The translations under genes and the position numbers were made by a program. The notes below the pieces were generated by a model. It searched no databases, was not told the origin of the DNA, and worked only from the letters and a program-made list of their open reading frames with translations. A DNA stretch of 64,000 nt from an uncultured Collinsella sp. Lineage in GTDB: Bacteria > Actinomycetota > Coriobacteriia > Coriobacteriales > Coriobacteriaceae. Below are positions 20,630 through 28,267 of the stretch, one piece after another. Location of the stretch: NCBI GenBank assembly GCA_958421275.1, contig CATZLI010000002.1, positions 1-64,000 on the forward strand, given 5' to 3'. The first letter of the stretch is position 1. Every line of letters begins with the position of its first letter.

Positions 20630-21543
20630 TAGCGCACCTCGCTAGAATCGACGCCGGGCACGCGGCGGCAGGAATACTCGTCCGTGGCAAACTTGGGGAC
20701 CTGCACGGTCTCGAGCTCGCGGGCAAGCGCGGCAGAAAGCTCGATGCCGGCGGCGCGGCGCACGGCCTGGATGGCGAGCGGGGCCGAGATGCGGCGACGG
20801 TAGTCGGCCGAGCCCCAAAGGTTGGTGCCGTAGCTCAGCGCGCGCACGGATGCGGCCAGGGCGCAAAGCTCGTCCTCGGAAGGCTGCTCGTTCACCAGAC
20901 CGCATGCCTCGCCCTGCAGCAGGGTTGCGCGCAGCGGGCGAGCACCCACGGTGACATGCCAGCTGTTGTCCCACCAGGCGGCGGTGACGTTTAAGGAGGG
21001 GAAGTCAGTCGCGGCCTTGCGCACGGCCTCGTAGCTCGCACGGTAATCGTGCTTAACGACCACGACGTGCTCGATCACGTCGCGCACATAGCCCATGTCC
21101 ACGAACTCGGCGAGCGGCACGCGGCCGGCGCCCGTCAGCTCAACATAGGAATCGAGCGCGAGGAAGGCGGAGAGCACGTCCGAGAAGCCAAAGCGACCGT
21201 AGATGCTGCCGCCCACCGTGGCGGTGTTGCGCAGCTGCACGCCTACAATATCGTGGACGGCGAACTCAAAGACATGGTTGACAAGCGCGTTGAGCCCGAC
21301 ATGGCGCTCGAGCTGGCGCAGGGTACACATGGAACCGATGCGAAACTCGGTCTCGGTCTCCTCAATCTGATCGAGTCCGCAGGCCGAAAGGTCAATCGCC
21401 GTCGCCACGCGACGCGAACCCAGGCGCATCCAAATGCCACCGCCCACAATCTTGTTGTTGCGGTTCTTCTGTAAGAGCTCATAGGCTTCGGCCGCGTTTC
21501 CAACACGGACGTAGGTACCGAACTTGAGCACGTTCTCCCCCAT
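20629..21543 (-). CDS. FAD-binding subunit of the molybdenum hydroxylase (CoxM/XdhB/YgfM family)
   Basis: The 304-residue protein has the FAD pyrophosphate motif IVGGGIWMRLG near residue 33 and the family signature RNTATVGGSIYGRFGFSDVLSAFLALD, then the CO-dehydrogenase flavoprotein C-terminal domain. It should pass electrons from the [2Fe-2S] clusters of the fused partner to NAD+ or another acceptor. The two genes overlap (TAATG) and form one transcript. The start is uncertain: ATG at 21543 has a poor site, while a GTG at 21531 has GGGGGAG very close by. Confidence 0.82.
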   Translation of the reverse strand: MGENVLKFGTYVRVGNAAEAYELLQKNRNNKIVGGGIWMRLGSRRVATAIDLSACGLDQIEETETEFRIGSMCTLRQLERHVGLNALVNHVFEFAVHDIVGVQLRNTATVGGSIYGRFGFSDVLSAFLALDSYVELTGAGRVPLAEFVDMGYVRDVIEHVVVVKHDYRASYEAVRKAATDFPSLNVTAAWWDNSWHVTVGARPLRATLLQGEACGLVNEQPSEDELCALAASVRALSYGTNLWGSADYRRRISAPLAIQAVRRAAGIELSAALARELETVQVPKFATDEYSCRRVPGVDSSEVR

Positions 21544-21626
21544 CTCTTCACTTGTCCAGTACGTTTAAGTGTACCAAACGAGGGGCCGCACACCGTTTTA
21601 GGACAAAATCCACCCACCCATACATA

Positions 21627-21693
21627 ACTTGCGGTGATATACGGACTGAATAGCCGTTCTGGGGCGCTAAACAGTCCGTATTTCACCGCAAGT
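21627..21693. repeat. Palindromic repeat family A, copy 4
   Basis: ACTTGCGGTGATATACGGAC (from 21627) pairs with 21672-21693. The base of the stem reads ACTT/AAGT instead of AGTT/AACT in other copies, another paired change. Confidence 0.85.
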
Positions 21694-21717
21694 CATGAGG
21701 AGTCCTCCGGGATAGAA

Positions 21718-21749
21718 AAGGCTCCCAGCCGGAATGGCTGGGAGCCTCA
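21718..21749 (-). terminator. gdhA terminator
   Basis: GGCTCCCAGCC and GGCTGGGAGCC form an 11-bp stem with a GGAAT loop, followed on the minus strand by TTTTCTAT, 25 bases after the gdhA stop. Confidence 0.93.
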
Positions 21750-21773
21750 TCACAGGCTATGTCGAGCGAAGAT

Positions 21774-23129
21774 TTAGCAGACGCCCTGGGCGAGCATGGC
21801 GTCGGCGACCTTCAGGAAGCCGGCGATATTGGCACCCATGACGAAGTTGCCCTCCTGGCCATACTCCTTGGCGGTGTCGTCCACGTTGTGGAACATGCCG
21901 CGCATGAGCTGCTCGAGCTTGCCGTCGACCTCCTCGAAGGTCCAGGACAGGTGCTCGGCATTCTGGCTCATCTCCAGGCCGGACACGAGCACGCCGCCGG
22001 CGTTGGCAGCCTTACCGGGCATAAAGGCAACGCCGTGCTCCTGGAAGTAGGTCGTGGCCTCGATGGTCGTGGGCATGTTCGCGCCCTCGCCGACCACCTT
22101 GCAGCCGTTGGCGACGAGCGCCTGGGCGTCCTCGAGCAGCAGCGTGTTCTCGCGAGCGCAGGGCAGCGCGATGTCGCAGGGCAGCTGCCACACGCCACGG
22201 CCGTCGCCCTCGTGCCACACGGCGTTGGGCTTCTCGTCAACGTACATAGCGAGCGTAACGCCCTTGTCGTGGCCGGAGCGCTTCTTGTTGTAGATGTGCT
22301 CGAGCACGGTGTAGTCGATGCCGTCGGAATCCTCGACCCAGCCGTGGGTGTCGGAGCAGGCGAGCACCTTGCCGCCGAGCTGGGAGACCTTCTGGACGGC
22401 GTAGATGGCGACGTTGCCGGAGCCATGAACGACGACGTTCTTGCCCTCGAAGGAGTCGCCGCGGCTCTTGAGGTACTCGTCCACAAAGTAAACCAGACCG
22501 TAACCGGTGGCCTCGGTACGGGCGAGCGAGCCGCCAAAGGAAAGGCCCTTGCCGGTAAGGACGCCGGTCCACTCGTTGGTCAGGCGCTTGTACTGACCGA
22601 ACAGGTAGGCAACCTCGCGGCCGCCAACGCCCAGGTCGCCGGCGGGAACGTCGGTGTTGGGGCCAATGTGGCGATAGAGCTCGGTCATGAAGGACTGGCA
22701 GAAGTGCATGATCTCGTTGTTGGACTTGCCCTTGGGGTCAAAGTCGGAGCCGCCCTTGCCGCCGCCCATGGGAAGGGTGGTCAGGCTGTTCTTGAGGATC
22801 TGCTCCAGGCCCAAGAACTTGAGCATGCCCAGGGTGACCGTCGGGTTAAAGCGCAGGCCGCCCTTGTAGGGTCCAATGGCAGAGTTGAACTCGACGCGGT
22901 AGCCGCGGTTGACCTGGACCTTGCCCTGGTCGTCGACCCAGGGGACACGGAACATGACGATGCGCTCGGGCTCGACGAGGCGCTCAAGCAGGGCGGCCTC
23001 CTCGTACTCGGGATGGGCGTCGAGCGCCGGCTGGATGGTGCCGAGGATCTCTGTCGCGGCCTGGATGAACTCAGGCTGCTCGGGATAGCGGGCCTTGAGC
23101 TCGTCGAGAACTTTCTGCGTGTAGCTCAT
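21774..23129 (-). CDS. gdhA: NADP-type glutamate dehydrogenase
   Basis: The 451-residue enzyme interconverts 2-oxoglutarate plus ammonia and glutamate, and is the main ammonium assimilation route in many gut anaerobes. Visible are the glutamate-binding region IGPYKGGLRFNPTV, the catalytic lysine in PMGGGKGGSDFDP, GDLGVGGREV and the Rossmann motif VVVHGSGNVAIYAV. The length and these motifs match the hexameric small-type GDH. The start at 23129 follows GGAGG. It is monocistronic, with its own terminator and a 200-base leader region (23130-23344) in which I find no further feature. Confidence 0.96.
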   Translation of the reverse strand: MSYTQKVLDELKARYPEQPEFIQAATEILGTIQPALDAHPEYEEAALLERLVEPERIVMFRVPWVDDQGKVQVNRGYRVEFNSAIGPYKGGLRFNPTVTLGMLKFLGLEQILKNSLTTLPMGGGKGGSDFDPKGKSNNEIMHFCQSFMTELYRHIGPNTDVPAGDLGVGGREVAYLFGQYKRLTNEWTGVLTGKGLSFGGSLARTEATGYGLVYFVDEYLKSRGDSFEGKNVVVHGSGNVAIYAVQKVSQLGGKVLACSDTHGWVEDSDGIDYTVLEHIYNKKRSGHDKGVTLAMYVDEKPNAVWHEGDGRGVWQLPCDIALPCARENTLLLEDAQALVANGCKVVGEGANMPTTIEATTYFQEHGVAFMPGKAANAGGVLVSGLEMSQNAEHLSWTFEEVDGKLEQLMRGMFHNVDDTAKEYGQEGNFVMGANIAGFLKVADAMLAQGVC

Positions 23130-23344
23130 GCTTCCTCCAATTGATGGAAAAGAAAAGTATCGTTCGAGGCGCCCCATGCGCCGCGAGCTGTATCGAGTAT
23201 GGATAATATCGCACTGTTGCAGCAAAGTTACGCATAAGCCGACGAGCAGATGTTTCGTTTTGATTACGATGCAGGTAGAGGCGTTTTTGAGCACCCAACG
23301 TACAAATCGCGTGTTTCGAAGCTGTTTCGTCCACGTGTTCCAAT

Positions 23345-23453
23345 CCACCACATTGGGGACAGGCACCTTTGTGGTGGTTTTGACTCGTAATGCCACAAGA
23401 AGGCCATTCAAGCAGCGAAACCACCACAAAGGTGCCTGTCCCCAATGTGGTGG
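23345..23453. repeat. Perfect 36-bp inverted repeat (cruciform element)
   Basis: Arms 23345-23380 and 23418-23453 are exact complements around a 37-base loop. Each arm also folds on itself, since it starts CCACCACA and ends TGTGGTGG followed by TTT. It lies between the DUF3343 gene and gdhA, where it could terminate either strand. GGGGACAGGCACCTTTGTGG is the recognisable arm core. Confidence 0.9.
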
Positions 23454-23462
23454 TTTTGGTGG

Positions 23463-23858
23463 TTAGAGGACGAGTTGGTGGTAGTCGGCGGGGGTTACGC
23501 GGCCCTCGGTGGCGGCGCGAAAGGCGGCGAGGGCATCGCCGGAGAACGGCATGGCCCAGCACAGGCCGCAACCCGCGGTAATGGAGCCCGGCAATGGCAT
23601 GATGCGCCCGGGAACACCGGCGGCAAGGCACAGCTGCTCGCATTCCATCACATCGAAGGTGCTGTCGAACGAAACGATAATCTTGCGCTCGTGGTCGAGG
23701 GCATCACCGGACGGGCCTTCGCGGTGTGCCTCACGATACGCCGCGGCGGCCGCTTCCTCTTCCGCAGTATGTCCACAGCCACCGCAACCGCAGGTACAGG
23801 GTTCGGACCCGTCGCAAGTGCAAGGTTCTCCCGTGTCGGGACAAATATCGTGAGACAT
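23463..23858 (-). CDS. DUF3343 protein with cysteine-rich N-terminal tail (putative Se/S carrier)
   Basis: The 131-residue protein has a DUF3343 domain in its C-terminal half (IIVSFDSTFDVMECEQL, then GRIMPLPGSITAGCGLCWAM). DUF3343 is found beside selD/yedF genes and is thought to carry sulfur or selenium on the conserved cysteine of AGCGL. Unlike its paralogue at 51393-51644 it has an extra N-terminal tail with seven cysteines in the first 28 residues (CPDTGEPCTC, EPCTCGCGGC), which looks metal- or selenium-binding. The start at 23858 follows GGGAG. It lies 15 bases downstream of mobA, likely in the same transcript. Confidence 0.75.
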   Translation of the reverse strand: MSHDICPDTGEPCTCDGSEPCTCGCGGCGHTAEEEAAAAAYREAHREGPSGDALDHERKIIVSFDSTFDVMECEQLCLAAGVPGRIMPLPGSITAGCGLCWAMPFSGDALAAFRAATEGRVTPADYHQLVL

Positions 23859-23873
23859 GGCAACTCCCATCGT

Positions 23874-24506
23874 CTAGGCGAGCAGCTCGGCTGCCGCAAA
23901 CTCCTCGGGTGTATTGACGTTTTCGAAGCAGAGCGTCGAGCCCGCGGCCTTAACGATCTGCGGCTCATCCATATAACCGGCCTGAACGCGATTGATCAGG
24001 CAGCGAATGCGCTGTCGGTCGCAGGAGAGCAGCTCTTGGGCAACCGGAGCACACGCATCACGGCGCCAGACGGCGCAAAGCGGCTCAATCCCCCGCTCCT
24101 CGCGCGGCACGCACACATCGAGCACCTCGGCCTCAACATGATCGGCAAGCGCGCCGATGAGTTCCGGCGAGACAAACGGCATATCGCAGGCTACGATCGC
24201 CACAAGCGGCAATCGGGCCGCGGCCAACGAGCTCGCGATGCCGCGCATGGCGCCCGCCGACCCCTCAAGGTCCGACACTATTCGCGGCACCAGGCCGCCA
24301 AACGTGCGCTCCTCAAGGTAGGCAAGCTCGCTGGGACGCGAAGTCGTCACGACCAACTCGCCGGCAACTGGCGCCAACCGACCCAGCACGCGCTCGATGA
24401 GCGGCTCGCCGCAAAACGCCATGCGCGCCTTATCGCAGCCCATGCGCGAGGACAACCCGCCCGCCTGGACGACACAAGAAAGATCGGCACGTCTTACGGT
24501 AGTCAT
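23874..24506 (-). CDS. mobA: Molybdenum cofactor guanylyltransferase
   Basis: The 210-residue nucleotidyltransferase transfers GMP to molybdopterin to make the bis-MGD cofactor used by FdhF and the other dehydrogenase here. The N-terminal signature VVQAGGLSSRMGCDKARMAF binds GTP, and VAIVACDMPFVSPELIGAL holds the metal-binding Asp. The reading frame stays open upstream through the tRNA-Sec gene, but the ATG at 24506 with GGAGGT before it is the credible start. Its position after the sel genes ties cofactor finishing to formate dehydrogenase production. Confidence 0.9.
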   Translation of the reverse strand: MTTVRRADLSCVVQAGGLSSRMGCDKARMAFCGEPLIERVLGRLAPVAGELVVTTSRPSELAYLEERTFGGLVPRIVSDLEGSAGAMRGIASSLAAARLPLVAIVACDMPFVSPELIGALADHVEAEVLDVCVPREERGIEPLCAVWRRDACAPVAQELLSCDRQRIRCLINRVQAGYMDEPQIVKAAGSTLCFENVNTPEEFAAAELLA

Positions 24507-24597
24507 ACGGCAAAACACCTCCATCGGCACGTTCATAATCCAGCACACGGGGCAAATACCGTAGGCGGCATGAGAGGCGGCACGGCAAACCCATGTA

Positions 24598-24652
24598 AAA
24601 ACAAAACAGCGCCTTTGCGGCACGCAGCAAGACCGCGAGCACAAAAGCGCTG
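24598..24652 (-). terminator. Terminator of the selA-selB-selC transcript
   Basis: CAGCGCCTTTG (24607-24617) pairs with CAAAAGCGCTG (24642-24652), with one G-U pair, and on the minus strand TTTTGTTTTT follows. It lies eight bases beyond the 3' end of tRNA-Sec. Confidence 0.85.
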
Positions 24653-24660
24653 GTAGCGTA

Positions 24661-24757
24661 TGGCGGGAACGTATGTGAATCGAACACATCCAAGACGTTT
24701 TGCACGCCTCGCAACGGTTTTGAGGACCGCGGAGCCCACCGGAGCCCATCCGTTCCC
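24661..24757 (-). tRNA. selC: tRNA-Sec (anticodon TCA)
   Basis: The 97-base tRNA has an extended acceptor stem (GGGAACG with CGTTCCC), anticodon loop CCTCAAA with TCA reading UGA, a long variable arm, a T arm ATGTG-TTCGATT-CACAT, and encoded GCCA at the 3' end. These are hallmarks of bacterial tRNA-Sec. It lies only 36 bases after selB, so it is probably processed out of the selAB transcript, an unusual arrangement compared with the separate E. coli selC. Confidence 0.95.
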
Positions 24758-24793
24758 AAGTGCGGAGGTATTTTACCAAACCGAGCAGCCAAT

Positions 24794-26761
24794 CTAGCGC
24801 AGGGAGCGCAGGCCGCCGGCTTCCTTGTCGAGCACCGTAAAGCGCACGGCATCCAGGTGCTCCAAGATGCTGATGGCGCGTTTGCGCGACACGCCCAGGG
24901 CCTCGCGCAGCACGCTCGTGGTGGCAGCGCCGCCGGCTGCCTCAATGGCGGCGGCGACGAGTTCGCGCGCATGGGCCTCGGCGGCGGCAGACAGGGCAAC
25001 GTCGCGCTCGACCTTCACGATCGAGCGGTTGAGCGAAAGCTCGCGCAGGGCACGCGTCATGGTGTCGCGATCGAGCTGCAGCTGCTCGCCCACCTCGGGC
25101 AACGTCGGTGCATCGAGGCCGGCTTCGTCCAGCAAGGCAACGATACGTTCGCAAGCCTCTCGCACCACGCGTGCCGCCGCGGCGGCCGAATGCGGATCGA
25201 ATACCTCGGCGCCCTCGGCGGCGCACACGCCACGCGAGCAGCCCTCGGCAATCAGAGCCGCGGCAACGCCTTCATCAGCGGCAGGCCACGCAGCATGGGC
25301 AACGGCGCCGGGCGTAAAGCCCGTCTCCTTGGGAGCCGCCGCGTGCATGGCTGACAGGGTCGCCGCCAGTGCATCCATCGCGGCGTCGAGCGCGGAAGAA
25401 TCTGCATACAGCGAGCCATCCGAGCCTGCAAGCGCGCAAGCAGCGCCCTGCGCCACCAACCCGCGCAGTGCGGCATCGACCTCGCCGACACCAAGATCCA
25501 AAGCGTCGGCAACATCAACCGCCGTAACTGGCAGCATCTGCAGCGCCAGCCAAGCGCCCACACCGCCCGCGGTATCGCCGGACTCAAGCGCCGCAAACAG
25601 TGCACGCTCGCCAGCAGAAAGCTCGCGCGAGCGACGGCAGCGCGAAAGCAGCACGCGCCCGCCGCCGATGAGCATAACGGGCGAATACGACAGCACCACG
25701 GCATGGTCTCCGGCACACAGCGGCAGCGGGTCCTCCAGGCGCACCTGCACGGTACGGGTCTCGCCCACCGCCATGGGGGCCTCGCCCTCCAAAAGCATGA
25801 TGCGGCCGACGACCTCGGCCGTGCCGGCCATCACATGCACACGCGCGCCCGACTCGAGCACGCGCGGCTTGGTGCCCTCGCGACCTAAATACGTAAACGC
25901 CATCATAAAGCGCAGCGTCTGGCCAAAGCGACCCTCCACGCCGAGCATCTCACCGCGATCGAGCGCAGCGACGCCACCGCCCACCAAGTTGAGCGCCACA
26001 CGCTGACCGGGAAGCGCCTGCTGCGTGTCGCCATGCACTTGGATCCCGCGTACGCGGCAGGCCGTGCGCGACGGCAGCGCGACGAGCTCATCGCCCACCG
26101 CAACCGGCGCATCGTGCAGTGTCCCTGTCACGACGGTGCCGGCGCCCTTGATCGTAAAGCAGCGGTCAATCGGCAAGCGCGGCGCAGCATCGGTGCGCTC
26201 GGCACGGTCGCGGCAGGAATCCCAGCAGGCACCGACCCGATCGTCAAGCGCGGCCAGCAGCGCGTCAATCCCCTCGCCGGTCTTGGACGACACGGGGACC
26301 ATCGGCGCGCCCGCAAACACGGTACCCGACAAAAAGTCATCGACATCGAGCTCGGCAAGCTCGGTCATCTCGGCGTCGGCCAGGTCGCACATCGTCAGCG
26401 CGACCACCATATGCGTAACGCCCAGCAGCTCCAGCACATGCACGTGCTCGCGGGTCTGCGGCATCACGCCCTCGACAGCCGAAACCACCAGCACCGCCAC
26501 GTCGATGCCCGTGGCGCCCTGCACCATGGCGCGCAAGTAATGCGCGTGGCCCGGCACGTCGACCAGGCCAACGATCTTGCCACTCGGCAGTGCCAGCTCG
26601 CCAAAGCCCAGCTCCACGGTCATACCGCGACGGCGCTCAACCTCCAGACGGTCGGGATTCTTGCCGGTCAACGCCTCGATCAGTGCCGACTTACCATGGT
26701 CAACGTGGCCCGCCGTGCCAACGATAACGGGACACTCTACCAGCGCTTGAACCTCACTCAT
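24794..26761 (-). CDS. selB: Selenocysteine-specific elongation factor SelB
   Basis: The 655-residue GTPase delivers Sec-tRNA to the ribosome at UGA codons that carry a SECIS hairpin. G1 is GTAGHVDHGKSALIEAL near residue 15, G3 is VDVPGHAHYLRAMV, and the G4 position reads TMCD, a departure from the usual NKxD/TKxD. Domains II and III follow, then four winged-helix domains at the C-terminus that bind the SECIS RNA (the last ends FTVLDKEAGGLRSLR). It overlaps selA by four bases (ATGA). Its targets in this window are fdhF and selD. Confidence 0.95.
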   Translation of the reverse strand: MSEVQALVECPVIVGTAGHVDHGKSALIEALTGKNPDRLEVERRRGMTVELGFGELALPSGKIVGLVDVPGHAHYLRAMVQGATGIDVAVLVVSAVEGVMPQTREHVHVLELLGVTHMVVALTMCDLADAEMTELAELDVDDFLSGTVFAGAPMVPVSSKTGEGIDALLAALDDRVGACWDSCRDRAERTDAAPRLPIDRCFTIKGAGTVVTGTLHDAPVAVGDELVALPSRTACRVRGIQVHGDTQQALPGQRVALNLVGGGVAALDRGEMLGVEGRFGQTLRFMMAFTYLGREGTKPRVLESGARVHVMAGTAEVVGRIMLLEGEAPMAVGETRTVQVRLEDPLPLCAGDHAVVLSYSPVMLIGGGRVLLSRCRRSRELSAGERALFAALESGDTAGGVGAWLALQMLPVTAVDVADALDLGVGEVDAALRGLVAQGAACALAGSDGSLYADSSALDAAMDALAATLSAMHAAAPKETGFTPGAVAHAAWPAADEGVAAALIAEGCSRGVCAAEGAEVFDPHSAAAAARVVREACERIVALLDEAGLDAPTLPEVGEQLQLDRDTMTRALRELSLNRSIVKVERDVALSAAAEAHARELVAAAIEAAGGAATTSVLREALGVSRKRAISILEHLDAVRFTVLDKEAGGLRSLR

Positions 26762-28215
26762 CGAGCAATCGCCTTCTCAACGCACGCGACGAGCGTCGAT
26801 GCCGCCGTCTCGATATCGCGGTCGCCCACGAGCGTACGGACGTCAAACAAAATGCGATCGTGCGAGGTTCGTGTGACGACCGGAGTGTCGAAATCTTGGA
26901 CGAGCGAGCGCTTGAGTGCGTCAACGGAAAGACGCTCATCGACAAGACGCACGGCAACGCACATGGTGGGCAACTCGACGGTAGGAAGCGAGCCGCCGCC
27001 GGGAGTCGACGACTCCTCGACGATTTCCACCTGCACGGCACACGGGCAGCCAGCCTTATCGAGGCCCGCCACCATCAGCTCGCGCAGCTTGCGTGCGCGA
27101 CGCTCCAGATGAGCCTGCGGAAGCGTGAGCATGTTGAGAACCGGCACCTCGCGATGGGCAACATCCGCCCCGTCCATGTAAATGCGCAGTGTGGCCTCGA
27201 GCGCCGCCAGCGCGAGCTTGCCCGGGCGCAGGGCACGCATAAGCGGATGCGACCCGCAAGCCTGGACCAGATCGCGACGGCCCATGATAATGCCTGCCTG
27301 CGCGGCACCGAGCAGCTTATCGCCCGAGCACGACACCAGATCGAGCCCTGCCGCGACCGAAGCCGGCGTGGGCTCCTCACCGCCGCGCACCAGAATGTCA
27401 TCGGGCAAAAGCGCGCCCGAACCCTGGTCCTCGTAGAACAGCAGACCATGCTTGTGGGCCAGGGCGGCAAGCTCCCGAGAGCCCACTTCCTCGTGAAAGC
27501 CCTCGATGCGATAGTTGGAAGGATGGACCTTGAGGATCATGGCCGTATCGGGCGTAATGGCTTGCTCATAATCTGCCAGGTGTGTGCGGTTGGTGGCGCC
27601 GACCTCGACGAGTTTGGCGCCCGAAGCCGCCATGACATCGGGGATGCGGAAGCTGCCGCCAATCTCGACAAGCTCGCCGCGGCTGACGATGACCTCTTTA
27701 CCCGCGGCATGGGTGGCAAGCACCAGCAGCACCGCGGCGGCATTGTTGTTGACCACGAGCGCGTCCTCGGCACCGGTGAGTGAGCGGATCAGCTGCGCGG
27801 CATGTTCCTTGCGCGACCCGCGAGAGCAGGTGTCCACGCTGTACTCAAGCGTGCTGTAGCCGCGCGCGACCTCGGCCACCGCCTTGGCGGCTGACTCCGC
27901 GAGCGGGGCTCGACCCAGGTTGGTATGGATAACCACACCCGTGGCGTTGACGGCAGGGCGCAGGCTCGGCAACGCGGAGCGGTGCGCACGCCACTCGATG
28001 GCCGAGGCAAGGTCGCGCTTAGAGCGCGGGGCAGCACCGGCGCGAATGGCTGCGCGCTCCTCGTCGAGCTCGGCCGTCACGGCGGCATGCACCACCGCGT
28101 CGCAGGTCTCCCCCGCCGCCTTCACTACCGGCCACTCGGCAAGCAGCTCGTTGACGGAAGGAATGGCGCGCAGGCGGGCGCGTACCTCATCGGACATGTT
28201 CTGGCTATCGCTCAT
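26758..28215 (-). CDS. selA: L-seryl-tRNA(Sec) selenium transferase
   Basis: The 485-residue PLP enzyme converts Ser-tRNA-Sec to Sec-tRNA-Sec with selenophosphate made by SelD. The N-terminal domain starts LRAIPSVNELL; VNATGVVIHTNLGRAPLAESA is the family signature; the PLP lysine is in CSGDKLLGAAQAGII near the middle. The length matches the bacterial decameric enzyme. AAAGG precedes the start at 28215. It forms one unit with selB and selC. Confidence 0.96.
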   Translation of the reverse strand: MSDSQNMSDEVRARLRAIPSVNELLAEWPVVKAAGETCDAVVHAAVTAELDEERAAIRAGAAPRSKRDLASAIEWRAHRSALPSLRPAVNATGVVIHTNLGRAPLAESAAKAVAEVARGYSTLEYSVDTCSRGSRKEHAAQLIRSLTGAEDALVVNNNAAAVLLVLATHAAGKEVIVSRGELVEIGGSFRIPDVMAASGAKLVEVGATNRTHLADYEQAITPDTAMILKVHPSNYRIEGFHEEVGSRELAALAHKHGLLFYEDQGSGALLPDDILVRGGEEPTPASVAAGLDLVSCSGDKLLGAAQAGIIMGRRDLVQACGSHPLMRALRPGKLALAALEATLRIYMDGADVAHREVPVLNMLTLPQAHLERRARKLRELMVAGLDKAGCPCAVQVEIVEESSTPGGGSLPTVELPTMCVAVRLVDERLSVDALKRSLVQDFDTPVVTRTSHDRILFDVRTLVGDRDIETAASTLVACVEKAIAR

Positions 28216-28267
28216 GTACGGCCTTTCAAAAGAAACGTGGATCAGTCGAATGCATCAGCTGAGTCAA

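Noticed and set aside
17603..20632. 1009-codon open frame opposite the molybdenum hydroxylase
   Set aside because: Same reason: the mirror of a real gene, with repetitive composition and no recognisable domain.
24507..24779. Longer N-terminus for mobA reaching through the tRNA-Sec gene
   Set aside because: The added residues overlap the tRNA and do not resemble MobA; the ATG at 24506 has a ribosome site.
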